DNA of 64,000 nucleotides from Vibrio coralliilyticus ATCC BAA-450 (GTDB taxonomy: Bacteria > Pseudomonadota > Gammaproteobacteria > Enterobacterales > Vibrionaceae): positions 868,001 through 932,000 of the forward strand of contig NZ_ACZN01000017.1 in NCBI RefSeq assembly GCF_000176135.1, given 5' to 3'. Below, piece by piece: positions 1 to 8,488 of this stretch. The notes under the pieces are model-generated. The model made no database searches, was not told where the DNA came from, and saw only the letters and a program-made list of their open reading frames with translations. The translations under genes were made by a program, and so were the position numbers. The first letter of the stretch is position 1. Each line of letters starts with the position of its first letter.

Positions 1-55
1 TGCCAAACGCCGGTTCTTGATCTGGTGCAGCATAAAGCAAAAGCATGTATTTCAT
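1..55 (-). CDS. YciI/DGPF-domain family protein, N-terminal fragment
   Basis: Reading leftward from an ATG at 53-55, the first 18 codons give MKYMLLLYAAPDQEPAFG before the window edge. The MKYMLLLY start is typical of the YciI-related (DGPF) family of small ferredoxin-fold proteins, which often sit next to ECF sigma factors or act as stand-alone proteins of unknown biochemical role. A good ribosome site (AAGGA, at about 64-68) precedes the ATG. Only the N-terminus is in the window, so no catalytic or binding residues can be judged. The family assignment rests on this short stretch and is moderately secure. Confidence 0.6.
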   Translation of the reverse strand, partial: MKYMLLLYAAPDQEPAFG

Positions 56-318
56 TTTAGGTTTCCTTCTGGTTTGTTGTTTCAAACTCAAGGACGTTTT
101 CACTTCGTTATTTTCGACACGTACTCAAATTTTTTTTCAACCTTGTGAATGTACCGCAGAACAAAAACTAGTTAGCTATCCATGGCAAGATTTGTGTTGG
201 GTGTCGTTCAACCAGGCTGTATGTCACCCCTTTGGCGCATGACTGGCGTTAAACTGTCATATAAGAAATGTTGAATTCATATATGCTTGAGTCTCAAACA
301 TTCGATGTTGGACGTGTA

Positions 319-912
319 ATGAAGGTTAATACTAAAAAAATATCAAATGAACGTAAATCTAGAGCATGGAGTCAACAACACTTAGCTGATGTAAGTGCAT
401 TAAGTTTAAGAACCATTCAAAGAGTTGAGAAAGAAGGCACAGCCTCACCCGAAACAGTCAAAGCACTGGCAGCTAGTTTTGAAATAGATGCCAATGAACT
501 GCTAGTACAAGAAGAAAGCTCAGAAAATTCCATCGGCATAAGTTTCAAAACGAAACTCGCGGCGATGTGCTCTTCAGTTATCGTTATTTTTGTCAGCGTT
601 ATATTGTTTTTTGTACAGCCCACAATGGCTTCAAGTATTGAAATTAGTGCAGATCAGATAGAAAGTTCTGATGAAAACAACGCTCAACTCTTTAGTGGCA
701 ATGTAGAAATATTTGTGCCTGAAGATTTGACGTTTGAAGTAGAGTCAGATGAACTTTGGGGGACAGAAGCCGCTTCCGTTGTAACAGGAAGCGTAAAGGT
801 AATGCTAGAGGATGCGACGTTAGTAGTAGGTGATGGTGTCCTTATCAAAGTCGACAATGGTATAAAGATTACTACCGACTACGCGGAGCTTAGTCCTTTA
901 ACACTGGAGTAG
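319..912 (+). CDS. Membrane-anchored XRE-type HTH protein with a C-terminal OstA-like domain
   Basis: Predicted 197 aa. An N-terminal helix-turn-helix of the Cro/C1 type covers residues ~6-60, with the WSQQHLADVS and LSLRTIQRVE helices. It is followed by an acidic linker, one hydrophobic segment (about residues 83-102), and a C-terminal ~90 residues with SADQIESSDENNAQLFSGNV. That segment resembles the beta-jellyroll OstA/LptA/LptC-type domain, which binds lipid A/LPS in characterised proteins. The topology would place the HTH in the cytoplasm and the OstA-like part in the periplasm, which suggests a one-component envelope sensor, but this is inference. I chose the ATG at 319 because the HTH starts just after it; an upstream ATG at 268 adds 17 residues with no domain content. 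No strong Shine-Dalgarno site decides the start. No operon partner is evident. Confidence 0.7.
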   Translation: MKVNTKKISNERKSRAWSQQHLADVSALSLRTIQRVEKEGTASPETVKALAASFEIDANELLVQEESSENSIGISFKTKLAAMCSSVIVIFVSVILFFVQPTMASSIEISADQIESSDENNAQLFSGNVEIFVPEDLTFEVESDELWGTEAASVVTGSVKVMLEDATLVVGDGVLIKVDNGIKITTDYAELSPLTLE

Positions 913-970
913 AATACTGAAACCATTGTCCGATTGATCGCACTAGACACAGAACAAACGTTGCATGATT

Positions 971-1366
971 TCACTGACAGTAGTCTTCGGGCAGAAGAGC
1001 ATCGCCTGAATGCTCAGCAAGATAACTAAGTGCGTCAATCACTCGGATAGGCGTTAACAAGTTTTCTTCATGACATGGGTCGAGTTCGAATGTAAGGTGA
1101 ATTTGGTCTTGTTCAATTTTAAGAAACAGGTTTCCTTGAGGAGCTCTATCTTGTGTGAGAGCGAAAATACCGATACCAATGAAGTGCGAACTCTTCAGGT
1201 TTCTCGTTGGGTAGATATCACAATTCAACTTGTGGGCTAGCGCTATGAAATCGAGAAGTAAGTTGATCTGTTCATCTGAGACGCTATCCAAGGCTTTGAC
1301 ATGTGGCGCTTTGCAGAAACGCTCTAAATAGCTAATCATCTCATCGATATCATTGTTAAATAGCAT
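971..1366 (-). CDS. Conserved hypothetical protein, 131 aa
   Basis: I do not recognise the family. The protein is acidic, has no signal peptide or membrane segment, and contains three cysteines in its body (FCKAP, LNCDI, DPCHE) and one near the C-terminus (EDYCQ). The start at 1366 is supported by a GAGGA ribosome site about 9 nt upstream. It is a monocistronic leftward gene between the HTH/OstA gene and the small TIGR02450 gene, and neither neighbour suggests a function. Its reading frame, start signal and absence of a competing frame support it as real. Confidence 0.6.
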   Translation of the reverse strand: MLFNNDIDEMISYLERFCKAPHVKALDSVSDEQINLLLDFIALAHKLNCDIYPTRNLKSSHFIGIGIFALTQDRAPQGNLFLKIEQDQIHLTFELDPCHEENLLTPIRVIDALSYLAEHSGDALLPEDYCQ

Positions 1367-1532
1367 CTTGGCTCATCCTCGCTGGAAAGCTTGCGATTGT
1401 ACCTTTCACACACAGCATAACAAGGCGTTAGGTACTTCTATCTAATTAAACGCGATGTGTCACTGAACTTATACCTTATCACCTGCGTAAAACCTGTTGT
1501 TTTTAATGCAATTAGATCGGTATGGCGTTGAG

Positions 1533-1748
1533 ATGAATCGAATAAACCCAGCTAAATTACCTAACAGCAAATGGACAGCCTTAGAGCCTGTTAATCGAGA
1601 AAAGCATTTCTTAGTCTCTGAAGTCGAGTTTGACGAGGATGGTGTGGTCACCTCTTGTAAACTGGAGGCGGTGCTATCCAAAAAAGAATATGCCATTGAC
1701 TGGCGAGACTTAAAACACCGGGAGAAATGGCTTCAAGGTTGGAAATGA
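1533..1748 (+). CDS. TIGR02450-family small Trp-rich protein
   Basis: Predicted 71 aa. It starts MNRINPAKLPNSKWTA, contains VNREKHFLVSEVEFDEDG and ends IDWRDLKHREKWLQGWK. These are the hallmarks of the TIGR02450 family, short tryptophan-containing proteins found widely in gammaproteobacteria and cyanobacteria without an established function. The ATG at 1533 is preferred over upstream starts at 1497 and 1506 because the family begins with MNRINP. The ribosome site is weak. The opposite strand has an overlapping open frame (1469-1696), which I regard as a shadow. Confidence 0.8.
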   Translation: MNRINPAKLPNSKWTALEPVNREKHFLVSEVEFDEDGVVTSCKLEAVLSKKEYAIDWRDLKHREKWLQGWK

Positions 1749-1786
1749 ATACCGCTTCCTCCTCCTTGCTAAGCATTCTCACTGAA

Positions 1787-1817
1787 AAGGGTTCAGGATG
1801 GACCATCCTGAACCCTT
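1787..1817. terminator. Perfect 15-bp stem hairpin between convergent genes
   Basis: Two perfectly complementary 15-nt arms (AAGGGTTCAGGATGG and its complement) are separated by one base. The hairpin lies between the rightward TIGR02450 gene and the leftward peroxiredoxin gene. Reading leftward it is followed by a short T-run (CCCTTTTC), so it most plausibly terminates the peroxiredoxin transcript and may act in both directions. Confidence 0.75.
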
Positions 1818-1834
1818 GGTGGCCTTAAAGGTTA

Positions 1835-2308
1835 CTAAAGAGTCGCTAATATATTCTCAGCCTTACTCACCTCAAATTGCTTAGGTTCTTCAACATTTAA
1901 CTGGGTCACCACACCGTTTTCGATAACCATGGCATAGCGCTGTGAACGAATACCACCGAAGGTCGCCGTGTCCATTTCAAGTCCCAAAGCTTTTGTAAAG
2001 CTCGCATCACCATCAGCCAGCATCATAATTTCCGTGGCATTTTGCACTTCTCCCCACGCTTGCATGACAAAAGCATCGTTCACCGAAACACATGCGATAA
2101 TATCGATACCTTTTGCCTTAATGTCGTTAGCAAGTACAACGTAACCAGGCAAATGAGCTTCTGAACAGGTTGGCGTAAATGCGCCTGGAACAGCAAAAAG
2201 CACAACTCGCTTGTTTGCAAAAAGCTCCTCTGTGTTATGGGTTACCATACCCTCCCCACCTAGTTCGCTAAGGGTTGCGGTTGGTATAGCTTGGCCTTTC
2301 TGAATCAT
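1835..2308 (-). CDS. Peroxiredoxin, Prx5 type
   Basis: Predicted 157 aa. This is a thiol peroxidase of the AhpC/TSA redoxin fold that reduces hydrogen peroxide and organic hydroperoxides in the cytoplasm. The peroxidatic cysteine is C48 in PGAFTPTC, and a second cysteine, C73 (IIACVSVND), matches the position seen in Prx5 proteins. Length and layout fit a glutaredoxin- or thioredoxin-dependent Prx5; no glutaredoxin domain is fused. The longer frame upstream begins with GTG at 2419 and adds 37 residues of no family resemblance. The ATG at 2308 has an AAGGA site about 8 nt upstream and the usual family N-terminus (MIQKGQAIP). It is transcribed alone, leftward. Confidence 0.9.
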   Translation of the reverse strand: MIQKGQAIPTATLSELGGEGMVTHNTEELFANKRVVLFAVPGAFTPTCSEAHLPGYVVLANDIKAKGIDIIACVSVNDAFVMQAWGEVQNATEIMMLADGDASFTKALGLEMDTATFGGIRSQRYAMVIENGVVTQLNVEEPKQFEVSKAENILATL

Positions 2309-2696
2309 GTCTGCATTCCTTGTTTTGTTTGCCTGAACAGTGTAGCCGCCAAAGCAAGGAGGAACCACCCACACAAAATCCGGGTATCTTCGGGGGACCG
2401 AATACACCGAACAATCCACTCCAGCCGATTAGTAACCTTGTTTGGTGTCAGTGTTCCACGTGATATAGCTAGGTGTTGTGGTCGCGTCAATCATACCGCA
2501 TTACTATGTGGTTAGAATCTACACTGCGCTGTTCAAAACACTTTATTAACAATAACGCTAGAAAAATGGGTGGCATTTTGCGCTTTATGTTTCACTTCTG
2601 TGCTCGCCCAGCTTGCCAACGCTAGCCACGTGTATACAAAGTGAAGTATCATTGTTTTATCAGGGAAATAAATAGGTTGAGGGTGACAAGCCGCCT
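2309..2696. other. 388-bp divergent intergenic region, prx / gntR
   Basis: No convincing gene is present; the open frames here are shadows. The region must hold the leftward peroxiredoxin promoter and the rightward gntR promoter. The only recognisable site is a TGTATACAA-type half-palindrome near the gntR end (listed separately). Confidence 0.5.
2630..2639. promoter_or_regulatory. Candidate GntR/FadR-type operator upstream of gntR
   Basis: GTGTATACAA matches 9 of 10 positions of the TTGTATACAA palindrome that recurs at the purine-gene promoters, and fits the GntR/FadR-subfamily pattern T-x-G-T-x-x-x-A-C-x-A in its core. It lies 57 bp before the gntR start and suggests autoregulation. Confidence 0.5.
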
Positions 2697-3428
2697 ATGG
2701 CAAATCTAAAAAATTCTGTGGCGAAAAACATTAAAACAAAAGTCGCCGGTCAAACGCAGGATGACGTGGTTTATTGCCACATCTTCGATGCGATACTTGA
2801 ACAACGGTTGCCACCAGCGACCAAGCTGAATGAAGAAGCTTTAGCAGAGATCTTCAGCGTTAGTCGAACCATCATACGTCGAGCCTTGCTCCGACTGTCG
2901 ATGGAACAGGTGGTCAGCATCAGGCCAAACCGCGGTGCGATGGTGTCTGCACCGACCAAAGAAGAAGCAAAACAAATCATCAAAGCGCGTGAAGTCATGG
3001 AGCTTGCCATTATTGAGCTTGCCGTTGAACATGCCACCACCGCGAAGATAGAAGAGTGCCGACGCTTGGTAGAGAAAGAAAACGAGGCTTTCGATAACGG
3101 TGATTACGGTAAAGGACTTCGACTATCTGGGGAGTTCCACATTAAGCTGGCCGAGATGGCAAACAACGCCCCATTGCTCGCATTCCAGAGAAGCTTAGTG
3201 TCGCAAACATCACTGCTGATTGCCCAGTATGAAACTGGCAACCATTCAAACTGCTCTCAGGACGAGCATACCCAGTTGCTAGATACGATTGAATCTGGCG
3301 ATACTGAGCAAGCTATCAGCCTGATGGAAGAGCACTTATCTCATATACGTTCCAAGCTAAACCTTGATAGTAATGCTGCTTCAAACGACCTACATGTCGT
3401 CTTTTCGGATCTATTGAAGAACAAATAA
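2697..3428 (+). CDS. GntR-family regulator, FCD (FadR) type, probable purine-catabolism regulator
   Basis: Predicted 243 aa. An N-terminal winged helix (residues ~20-85, with LNEEALAEIFSVSRTIIRRA and IRPNRGAMVSAPT) is followed by an all-helical FCD ligand domain (~95-225). The FCD domain carries the usual metal-site histidines in GEFHIKLAEM, QDEHTQLLD and EEHLSHI. FCD regulators typically repress catabolic operons and are released by a pathway carboxylate or similar ligand. The gene stands directly upstream of xdhABC-guaD in the same direction, and FadR-type palindromes occur before it, before xdhA and in the puuE/hiuH control region. I therefore infer control of purine degradation; the effector (for example urate, allantoate or ureidoglycolate) cannot be read from sequence. 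The ATG at 2697 is the first plausible start, with a GAGGG run rather far upstream. Confidence 0.85.
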   Translation: MANLKNSVAKNIKTKVAGQTQDDVVYCHIFDAILEQRLPPATKLNEEALAEIFSVSRTIIRRALLRLSMEQVVSIRPNRGAMVSAPTKEEAKQIIKAREVMELAIIELAVEHATTAKIEECRRLVEKENEAFDNGDYGKGLRLSGEFHIKLAEMANNAPLLAFQRSLVSQTSLLIAQYETGNHSNCSQDEHTQLLDTIESGDTEQAISLMEEHLSHIRSKLNLDSNAASNDLHVVFSDLLKNK

Positions 3429-3449
3429 TCAGCTAATTTTGCACTACCT

Positions 3450-3477
3450 AAGTCCGGCGCCCTGCCGGACTTTTTGT
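3450..3477 (+). terminator. Rho-independent terminator after gntR
   Basis: The stem AGTCCGGC / GCCGGACT has a GCCCT-type loop and is followed by TTTTT. It lies about 20 nt after the gntR stop codon and separates the regulator from the xdh operon. Confidence 0.9.
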
Positions 3478-3492
3478 TTCTCACCATCAAGA

Positions 3493-3502
3493 TTGTACAC
3501 AA
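3493..3502. promoter_or_regulatory. Candidate GntR operator upstream of xdhA
   Basis: TTGTACACAA differs by one base from the TTGTATACAA palindrome seen at the puuE/hiuH control region. It lies upstream of the AT-rich xdh promoter region. Confidence 0.55.
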
Positions 3503-3740
3503 AATAAAATACAATATTAAATTTCTTTACGTTAAAATTTTTTACGTCAAAACAAACTTTAACATCATTAAATTCATAGACTTACTTTGCCACCACTCTT
3601 GTTAATGACACCTTTATCGGTCATTTCATGTTGCAATATTGTAAAATTAAAGTTGACCTTATAGTCAAATTATCCAATTATTGACCCAAAGGTCAGAAAA
3701 TTATTATTGGAACAATAGTGTCAATGCACAAGGAGGTCTC

Positions 3741-5186
3741 TTGATTACTTTCCTACTCAATCAAGAACTCAGACAAGAGAGTGAGCTGTCACCAAATATG
3801 ACAGTGCTGCAGTACCTGAGAACACATGTACAAAAAACAGGTACTAAAGAAGGCTGTGGCTCAGGTGACTGTGGTGCCTGTACCGTAGTACTAGGCGAAG
3901 TGATCGAAGGCCAACTTCAGTATCGCTCGGTGAATTCCTGTCTGACGTTCGTATCCGCACTACATGGTAAGCAGCTGATTACCGTTGAAGACTTGCAGAA
4001 CAAAAACAAGCTTCACCCAACTCAGCAAGCTATGGTCGATTTCCACGGTTCTCAATGTGGTTACTGTACTCCAGGTTTTATCATGTCGATGTTTGCTCTG
4101 AGCAAGAACAAACCTGCGGCGAACAAGGAAGATGTCATGGAGTCTCTGGCGGGTAACTTATGCCGCTGTACCGGGTACCGCCCTATTGTTGACGCCGCTT
4201 TGTCTCTGACTTCTGATGAACCGTTGATGGACCAGTTTGTTGAGCTGGAAAAAGAGACCATTGCTCGACTAGAAGCTCTTCAGGGGCAACCCGCCAGTCT
4301 GAGCCAAGGTAACCTAACAGCGTATATCCCTCGTAGCATTGACGAACTGGCTCAAATTTACACTGCAAATCCAAAGGCCAAGCTGGTTGCTGGCGGTACT
4401 GATTTGGCTCTTGAAGTCACCCAATTCCACCGCGAGATTGAAACGTTGATCAGCGTAAATCTGGTTGAAGACATGAAAGTGTGTGAAGAAAGTGACGATG
4501 CTCTGCACATTGGTGCTAACGTTGCGATCAGCGATGCCTACCAACTTCTGACTCAACATTTCTCTGATTTTGGTGAGCTGCTGCATCGCTTTGCTTCTCT
4601 TCAGGTTCGTAATCAGGGCACACTGGGTGGCAACATTGGTAACGCCTCTCCTATCGGTGATGCGCCGCCGCTTTTGATTGCACTGAATGCACAAGTGAAA
4701 TTGCGCCGTGGTAAGCAGACCAGAATCTTGCCGATTGAAGACTACTTCATCAGCTATAAAGTCACCGCTCAGCAGGAAAGTGAATTTATCGAGCAAGTGA
4801 TTATTCCTAAATCAAAAGCGAACGAAACCTTCCGTGCTTACAAGCTTTCCAAGCGTCTAGACGATGATATTTCTGCGGTTTGTGGCGCATTCAATATTGA
4901 GATTGAAGACAATAAAGTCATCAATGCCCGCATCGCTTTCGGTGGTATGGCGGCAACGCCAAAACGTGCAACGCACTGTGAAAATGCGCTATTAGGCAAA
5001 GAATGGACACAAGCAACCATTGATGCCGCGATGGCTGAAATCCATAACGATTTTGAGCCACTGAGCGACTTCCGTGCCAGCAAAGAGTACCGCTCAATGA
5101 CAGCAGCGAACATGCTGCGTCGCTTCTACATCGAGCAGACTCATCACAACAACCAGATCGAAACAAGGGTAACGTCTTATGTCTAA
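3741..5186 (+). CDS. xdhA: Xanthine dehydrogenase small subunit (2Fe-2S and FAD)
   Basis: Predicted 481 aa. It carries the two [2Fe-2S] clusters and the FAD that move electrons from the molybdenum site of XdhB to NAD+ during hypoxanthine/xanthine oxidation to urate. Cluster II ligands are C39, C44, C47 (CGSGDCGAC) and C67; cluster I ligands are C106/C109 (CGYC) and C141/C143 (CRC). The FAD-binding region follows from ~residue 170, with KLVAGGTDL and NQGTLGGNIGNASPIGD. I place the start at the TTG at 3741: AGGAGG lies at 3731-3736 and the resulting MITFLLNQEL is the normal family N-terminus. The frame extends upstream to a TTG at 3681 without family content. xdhB overlaps its end, so it is the first gene of xdhABC-guaD. 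Confidence 0.95.
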   Translation: MITFLLNQELRQESELSPNMTVLQYLRTHVQKTGTKEGCGSGDCGACTVVLGEVIEGQLQYRSVNSCLTFVSALHGKQLITVEDLQNKNKLHPTQQAMVDFHGSQCGYCTPGFIMSMFALSKNKPAANKEDVMESLAGNLCRCTGYRPIVDAALSLTSDEPLMDQFVELEKETIARLEALQGQPASLSQGNLTAYIPRSIDELAQIYTANPKAKLVAGGTDLALEVTQFHREIETLISVNLVEDMKVCEESDDALHIGANVAISDAYQLLTQHFSDFGELLHRFASLQVRNQGTLGGNIGNASPIGDAPPLLIALNAQVKLRRGKQTRILPIEDYFISYKVTAQQESEFIEQVIIPKSKANETFRAYKLSKRLDDDISAVCGAFNIEIEDNKVINARIAFGGMAATPKRATHCENALLGKEWTQATIDAAMAEIHNDFEPLSDFRASKEYRSMTAANMLRRFYIEQTHHNNQIETRVTSYV

Positions 5187-7569
5187 CGCACATCATCAGA
5201 CCATGACTCAAGAAGAGATGGTCGCCATCGTAAAGCAGGATCTGAAAACCGGCGTTGGTAAAAGCGTAAAACACGACAGCGCCCCGAAGCAGGTCACAGG
5301 TGAAGCGGTTTACATTGATGACCGCTTGGAATTCCCTAATCAGTTGCACGTGTATGCACGTCTGAGTACGCAAGCTCACGCAAAAATCACCAAGTTGGAC
5401 GTCTCGCCGTGTTACGAATTTGAGGGCGTTGCGATTGCCATCACCCACGAAGACGTACCGGGCCAGTTGGATATCGGTGCCATTCTACCGGGCGATCCAC
5501 TGCTTGCTGACGGTCTAGTTCAATACTACGGTCAGCCCGTACTTGCCGTTGCCGCGGATGATATGGAAACGGCACGCAAAGCCGCACAAGCCGCCATTGT
5601 TGAATACGAAGCCCTACCGCCAGTACTCGACGTAAAAGAAGCGCTTGAGAAAGAGCTGTTTGTCACTGAAAGCCACCAGCAAAAACGCGGTGACTCAGCG
5701 GCTGCACTCGCCAAAGCAAAACACGTGATTGAAGGCGATCTAGAGATTGGTGGTCAGGAACACTTCTACCTTGAGACTCAGGTCAGCAGCGTGATGCCAA
5801 CCGAAGATGGTGGCATGATCGTTTATACCTCGACACAAAACCCAACTGAAGTACAAAAGCTGGTCGCCGAAGTACTTGGGGTTTCGATGCACAAAGTCGT
5901 GATCGATATGCGTCGTATGGGCGGCGGTTTCGGGGGTAAAGAAACGCAAGCCGCAGCGCCAGCGTGTATGGCTGCAGTCATTGCACATCTAACTAAACGC
6001 CCAACTAAGATGCGTCTGCCTCGTATGGAAGACATGACCATGACGGGCAAGCGTCACCCATTTTATAACCAGTACAAAGTAGGATTTAACGATGATGGCG
6101 TCATTGAAGGGGCAGACATCATCGTAGCGGGTAACTGTGGTTACTCTCCGGATCTGTCGAGCTCGATTGTCGACCGTGCCATGTTCCACTCAGACAACGC
6201 ATATTATCTGGGTGATGCTACAGTGACAGGTCACCGCTGCAAAACCAACACGGCGTCGAATACGGCTTACCGTGGATTTGGTGGCCCGCAGGGGATGATG
6301 ACCATTGAGCATATCATGGATGAAATTGCCCGCTATCTGGGTAAAGATCCACTCGAAGTCCGTAAAGCGAATTACTACGGTGGTGAGGGGCGTAACGTCA
6401 CTCATTACTACCAGACAGTTGAAGATAACTTCCTGCCAGAAATCACTGAGCAACTTGAACAAAGCAGTGACTATCACGCCCGTCGTAAAGCCATCGCTGA
6501 GTTCAACAAGCAAAGCCCGATCCTTAAAAAAGGTCTGGCGATCACACCAGTGAAATTTGGTATTTCTTTCACTGCGACTTTCCTGAATCAGGCTGGTGCG
6601 CTCATCCATATTTACACCGATGGCAGTATTCATTTGAATCACGGTGGTACGGAAATGGGTCAGGGTCTGAACATCAAGGTGGCGCAAATCGTTGCTGAGG
6701 AGTTCCAAGTAGATGTTGAACGTATCCAAATCACCGCTACCAACACAGACAAAGTACCGAACACATCACCAACCGCGGCCTCATCGGGCGCCGACCTCAA
6801 CGGTAAGGCCGCCCAGAACGCCGCACTGACTATCAAACAACGTCTGATCGACTTCGCTGCCAGTCACTACAAAGTGTCAGCAGAAGAAGTGGTGTTCAAA
6901 AACGGTATGGTCGTGATTCGTGACGAAATTCTGACCTTCGAAGCCTTTGTTCAGCTGGCTTACTTCAACCAAGTATCGCTATCGAGCACAGGTTTCTACC
7001 GCACACCAAAAATCTACTATGACCATGAAAAAGCACGTGGCCGTCCGTTCTACTACTTCGCGTACGGTGCCTCTTGTTCAGAAGTCATCGTTGATACCCT
7101 GACAGGCGAATACAAAATTCTTCGCGCAGACATCCTGCACGATGTAGGGGCTTCTCTTAACCCGGCAATTGATATTGGCCAGGTCGAAGGTGGCTTCCTG
7201 CAAGGCGTGGGCTGGCTGACCACAGAAGAGCTGATCTGGAACGAACAGGGTCGTCTGATGACTAATGGGCCAGCCAGCTATAAGATTCCGGCGATCGCCG
7301 ATATGCCTATCGAGTTCCACACTCACCTTCTGGAAAACCGAGCCAACCCAGAAGATACCGTGTTTAACTCCAAGGCTGTCGGTGAGCCGCCATTCATGCT
7401 CGGCATGTCAGTGTGGAGTGCACTGAAAGATGCCATTGCCTCAGTTGCCGTTGAAGGTGCTATACCTAAATTAGATACACCAGCAACACCAGAACGTGTG
7501 TTGATGGCAATCAATGAGGTAACGCAAACGCAACAACAAGTGGCAAAACAGAACACGCAAGAGGTTTAA
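5179..7569 (+). CDS. xdhB: Xanthine dehydrogenase molybdopterin-binding large subunit
   Basis: Predicted 796 aa, close to the ~780 aa usual for bacterial XdhB. It binds the Mo-pterin cofactor and hydroxylates hypoxanthine and xanthine to urate. Visible signatures are the a/b-hammerhead N-terminal part, GGGFGGKE (~248-255), EMGQGLN (~492) and VGEPPFML with the catalytic glutamate near residue 736. Its ATG overlaps the end of xdhA by 8 bp, indicating translational coupling. xdhC follows after 37 bp. No deviation from an active enzyme was seen in these motifs. Confidence 0.97.
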   Translation: MSNAHHQTMTQEEMVAIVKQDLKTGVGKSVKHDSAPKQVTGEAVYIDDRLEFPNQLHVYARLSTQAHAKITKLDVSPCYEFEGVAIAITHEDVPGQLDIGAILPGDPLLADGLVQYYGQPVLAVAADDMETARKAAQAAIVEYEALPPVLDVKEALEKELFVTESHQQKRGDSAAALAKAKHVIEGDLEIGGQEHFYLETQVSSVMPTEDGGMIVYTSTQNPTEVQKLVAEVLGVSMHKVVIDMRRMGGGFGGKETQAAAPACMAAVIAHLTKRPTKMRLPRMEDMTMTGKRHPFYNQYKVGFNDDGVIEGADIIVAGNCGYSPDLSSSIVDRAMFHSDNAYYLGDATVTGHRCKTNTASNTAYRGFGGPQGMMTIEHIMDEIARYLGKDPLEVRKANYYGGEGRNVTHYYQTVEDNFLPEITEQLEQSSDYHARRKAIAEFNKQSPILKKGLAITPVKFGISFTATFLNQAGALIHIYTDGSIHLNHGGTEMGQGLNIKVAQIVAEEFQVDVERIQITATNTDKVPNTSPTAASSGADLNGKAAQNAALTIKQRLIDFAASHYKVSAEEVVFKNGMVVIRDEILTFEAFVQLAYFNQVSLSSTGFYRTPKIYYDHEKARGRPFYYFAYGASCSEVIVDTLTGEYKILRADILHDVGASLNPAIDIGQVEGGFLQGVGWLTTEELIWNEQGRLMTNGPASYKIPAIADMPIEFHTHLLENRANPEDTVFNSKAVGEPPFMLGMSVWSALKDAIASVAVEGAIPKLDTPATPERVLMAINEVTQTQQQVAKQNTQEV

Positions 7570-7606
7570 GCGGTTATTCAAGGGTTTACCGTTCAAGGAG
7601 AGACGT

Positions 7607-8458
7607 ATGTTTAAGGACAATTGGATTCATGAACTGGCACAGCTAGAGAAAAACAGTGAACCTTGCGTGATGGTGACCGTATTGGAAGACCGTGGCTCAG
7701 TGCCACGGGATGCGGGCACAAAAATGTTGGTCACTCGCGACCGTTTGATTGCCACCATTGGTGGTGGTCATCTGGAGCACATCGCCACCAAAATGGCGCG
7801 TGAAATGCTGCTTGCGGGTGAACGTTCACTGAAAGTGGAGCGCTTTAATCTCGGGGCTCGTTTAGGTCAGTGTTGTGGCGGAATGGCAACACTGAGCTTC
7901 GAACCAATTGGTACCGCGCAAAAACATCTAGTGGTATTCGGTGCCGGCCATGTAGCCAAAGCCCTTTTGCATATCGTCTCGACTCTCCCTTTCCGTGTCA
8001 CTTGGATTGATGAGCGTGAAGACGTATTCCCTGACGAACTCCCTCGCAACGTAACCAAACTGGTGAGCGATGATCCGGTCGCTGAAGTGCGCGACATGTC
8101 ACCAAACAGCTACTATCTGGTCATGACACACAATCATCAACTCGATTTTGAGTTGGCCAAGGCCATCATCGATCGCGACGACAGTGTGTATTTCGGCATG
8201 ATAGGTTCACTAACCAAGCGCAAAAAGTTTGACATGCGTTTGGCGCAGCGAGGCTACAGCCAGCAACAAATAAATACGATGATTTGTCCAATTGGAATCA
8301 GCATGGTGAATGGAAAACATCCTGCTGAAATTGCGGTATCGGTTGCGGGTGAATTAATCGCACACTATCAGGGAATTTCGCTTGAAGAAAAACGCCCTAC
8401 GCCACACAGTAAAGAAGAACAACTGAGCGATTCATCATTGGAAGAGAAAATCGCCTAG
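7607..8458 (+). CDS. xdhC: Xanthine dehydrogenase accessory protein XdhC
   Basis: Predicted 283 aa. XdhC binds molybdenum cofactor, promotes its sulfuration and inserts it into XdhB; it is not a subunit of the final enzyme. The N-terminal XdhC/CoxI domain shows TVLEDRGSVPRDAGTKMLVT and the GGGHLEH motif, followed by QCCGG. The C-terminal part is a Rossmann fold (VVFGAGHVAKAL) with HNHQLDFELAKA and FGMIGSLTKRKKF. A clear AAGGAGA site precedes the ATG. It is the third gene of the operon, between xdhB and guaD (30 bp gap). Confidence 0.95.
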   Translation: MFKDNWIHELAQLEKNSEPCVMVTVLEDRGSVPRDAGTKMLVTRDRLIATIGGGHLEHIATKMAREMLLAGERSLKVERFNLGARLGQCCGGMATLSFEPIGTAQKHLVVFGAGHVAKALLHIVSTLPFRVTWIDEREDVFPDELPRNVTKLVSDDPVAEVRDMSPNSYYLVMTHNHQLDFELAKAIIDRDDSVYFGMIGSLTKRKKFDMRLAQRGYSQQQINTMICPIGISMVNGKHPAEIAVSVAGELIAHYQGISLEEKRPTPHSKEEQLSDSSLEEKIA

Positions 8459-8488
8459 CCCCAAAGAGGGCCTTTAAAGGAAGTAAAC

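Larger units (their letters stand above)
3429..3740. other. 312-bp AT-rich region with gntR terminator and xdh promoter
   Basis: It contains the gntR terminator (3450-3477), a TTGTACACAA operator candidate (3493-3502) and a very AT-rich stretch (3500-3700) expected to hold the xdhA promoter. An open frame running into xdhA begins with a TTG at 3681, but the true xdhA start is judged to be 3741. Confidence 0.5.

Noticed and set aside
45..242. 65-codon rightward open frame at the left edge
   Set aside because: It overlaps the start and upstream region of the leftward YciI-type gene, lacks a ribosome site and has unusual composition (Cys/Phe-rich).
1469..1696. Leftward open frame opposite the TIGR02450 gene
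   Set aside because: The rightward frame has clear family motifs; this one is its antisense shadow.
2291..2515. Open frames across the prx/gntR intergenic region
   Set aside because: They overlap the peroxiredoxin start on the opposite strand and have no start signals or domain content.
3681..3740. 20-residue N-terminal extension of xdhA from a TTG
   Set aside because: The AGGAGG at 3731-3736 and the family N-terminus place the start at 3741.
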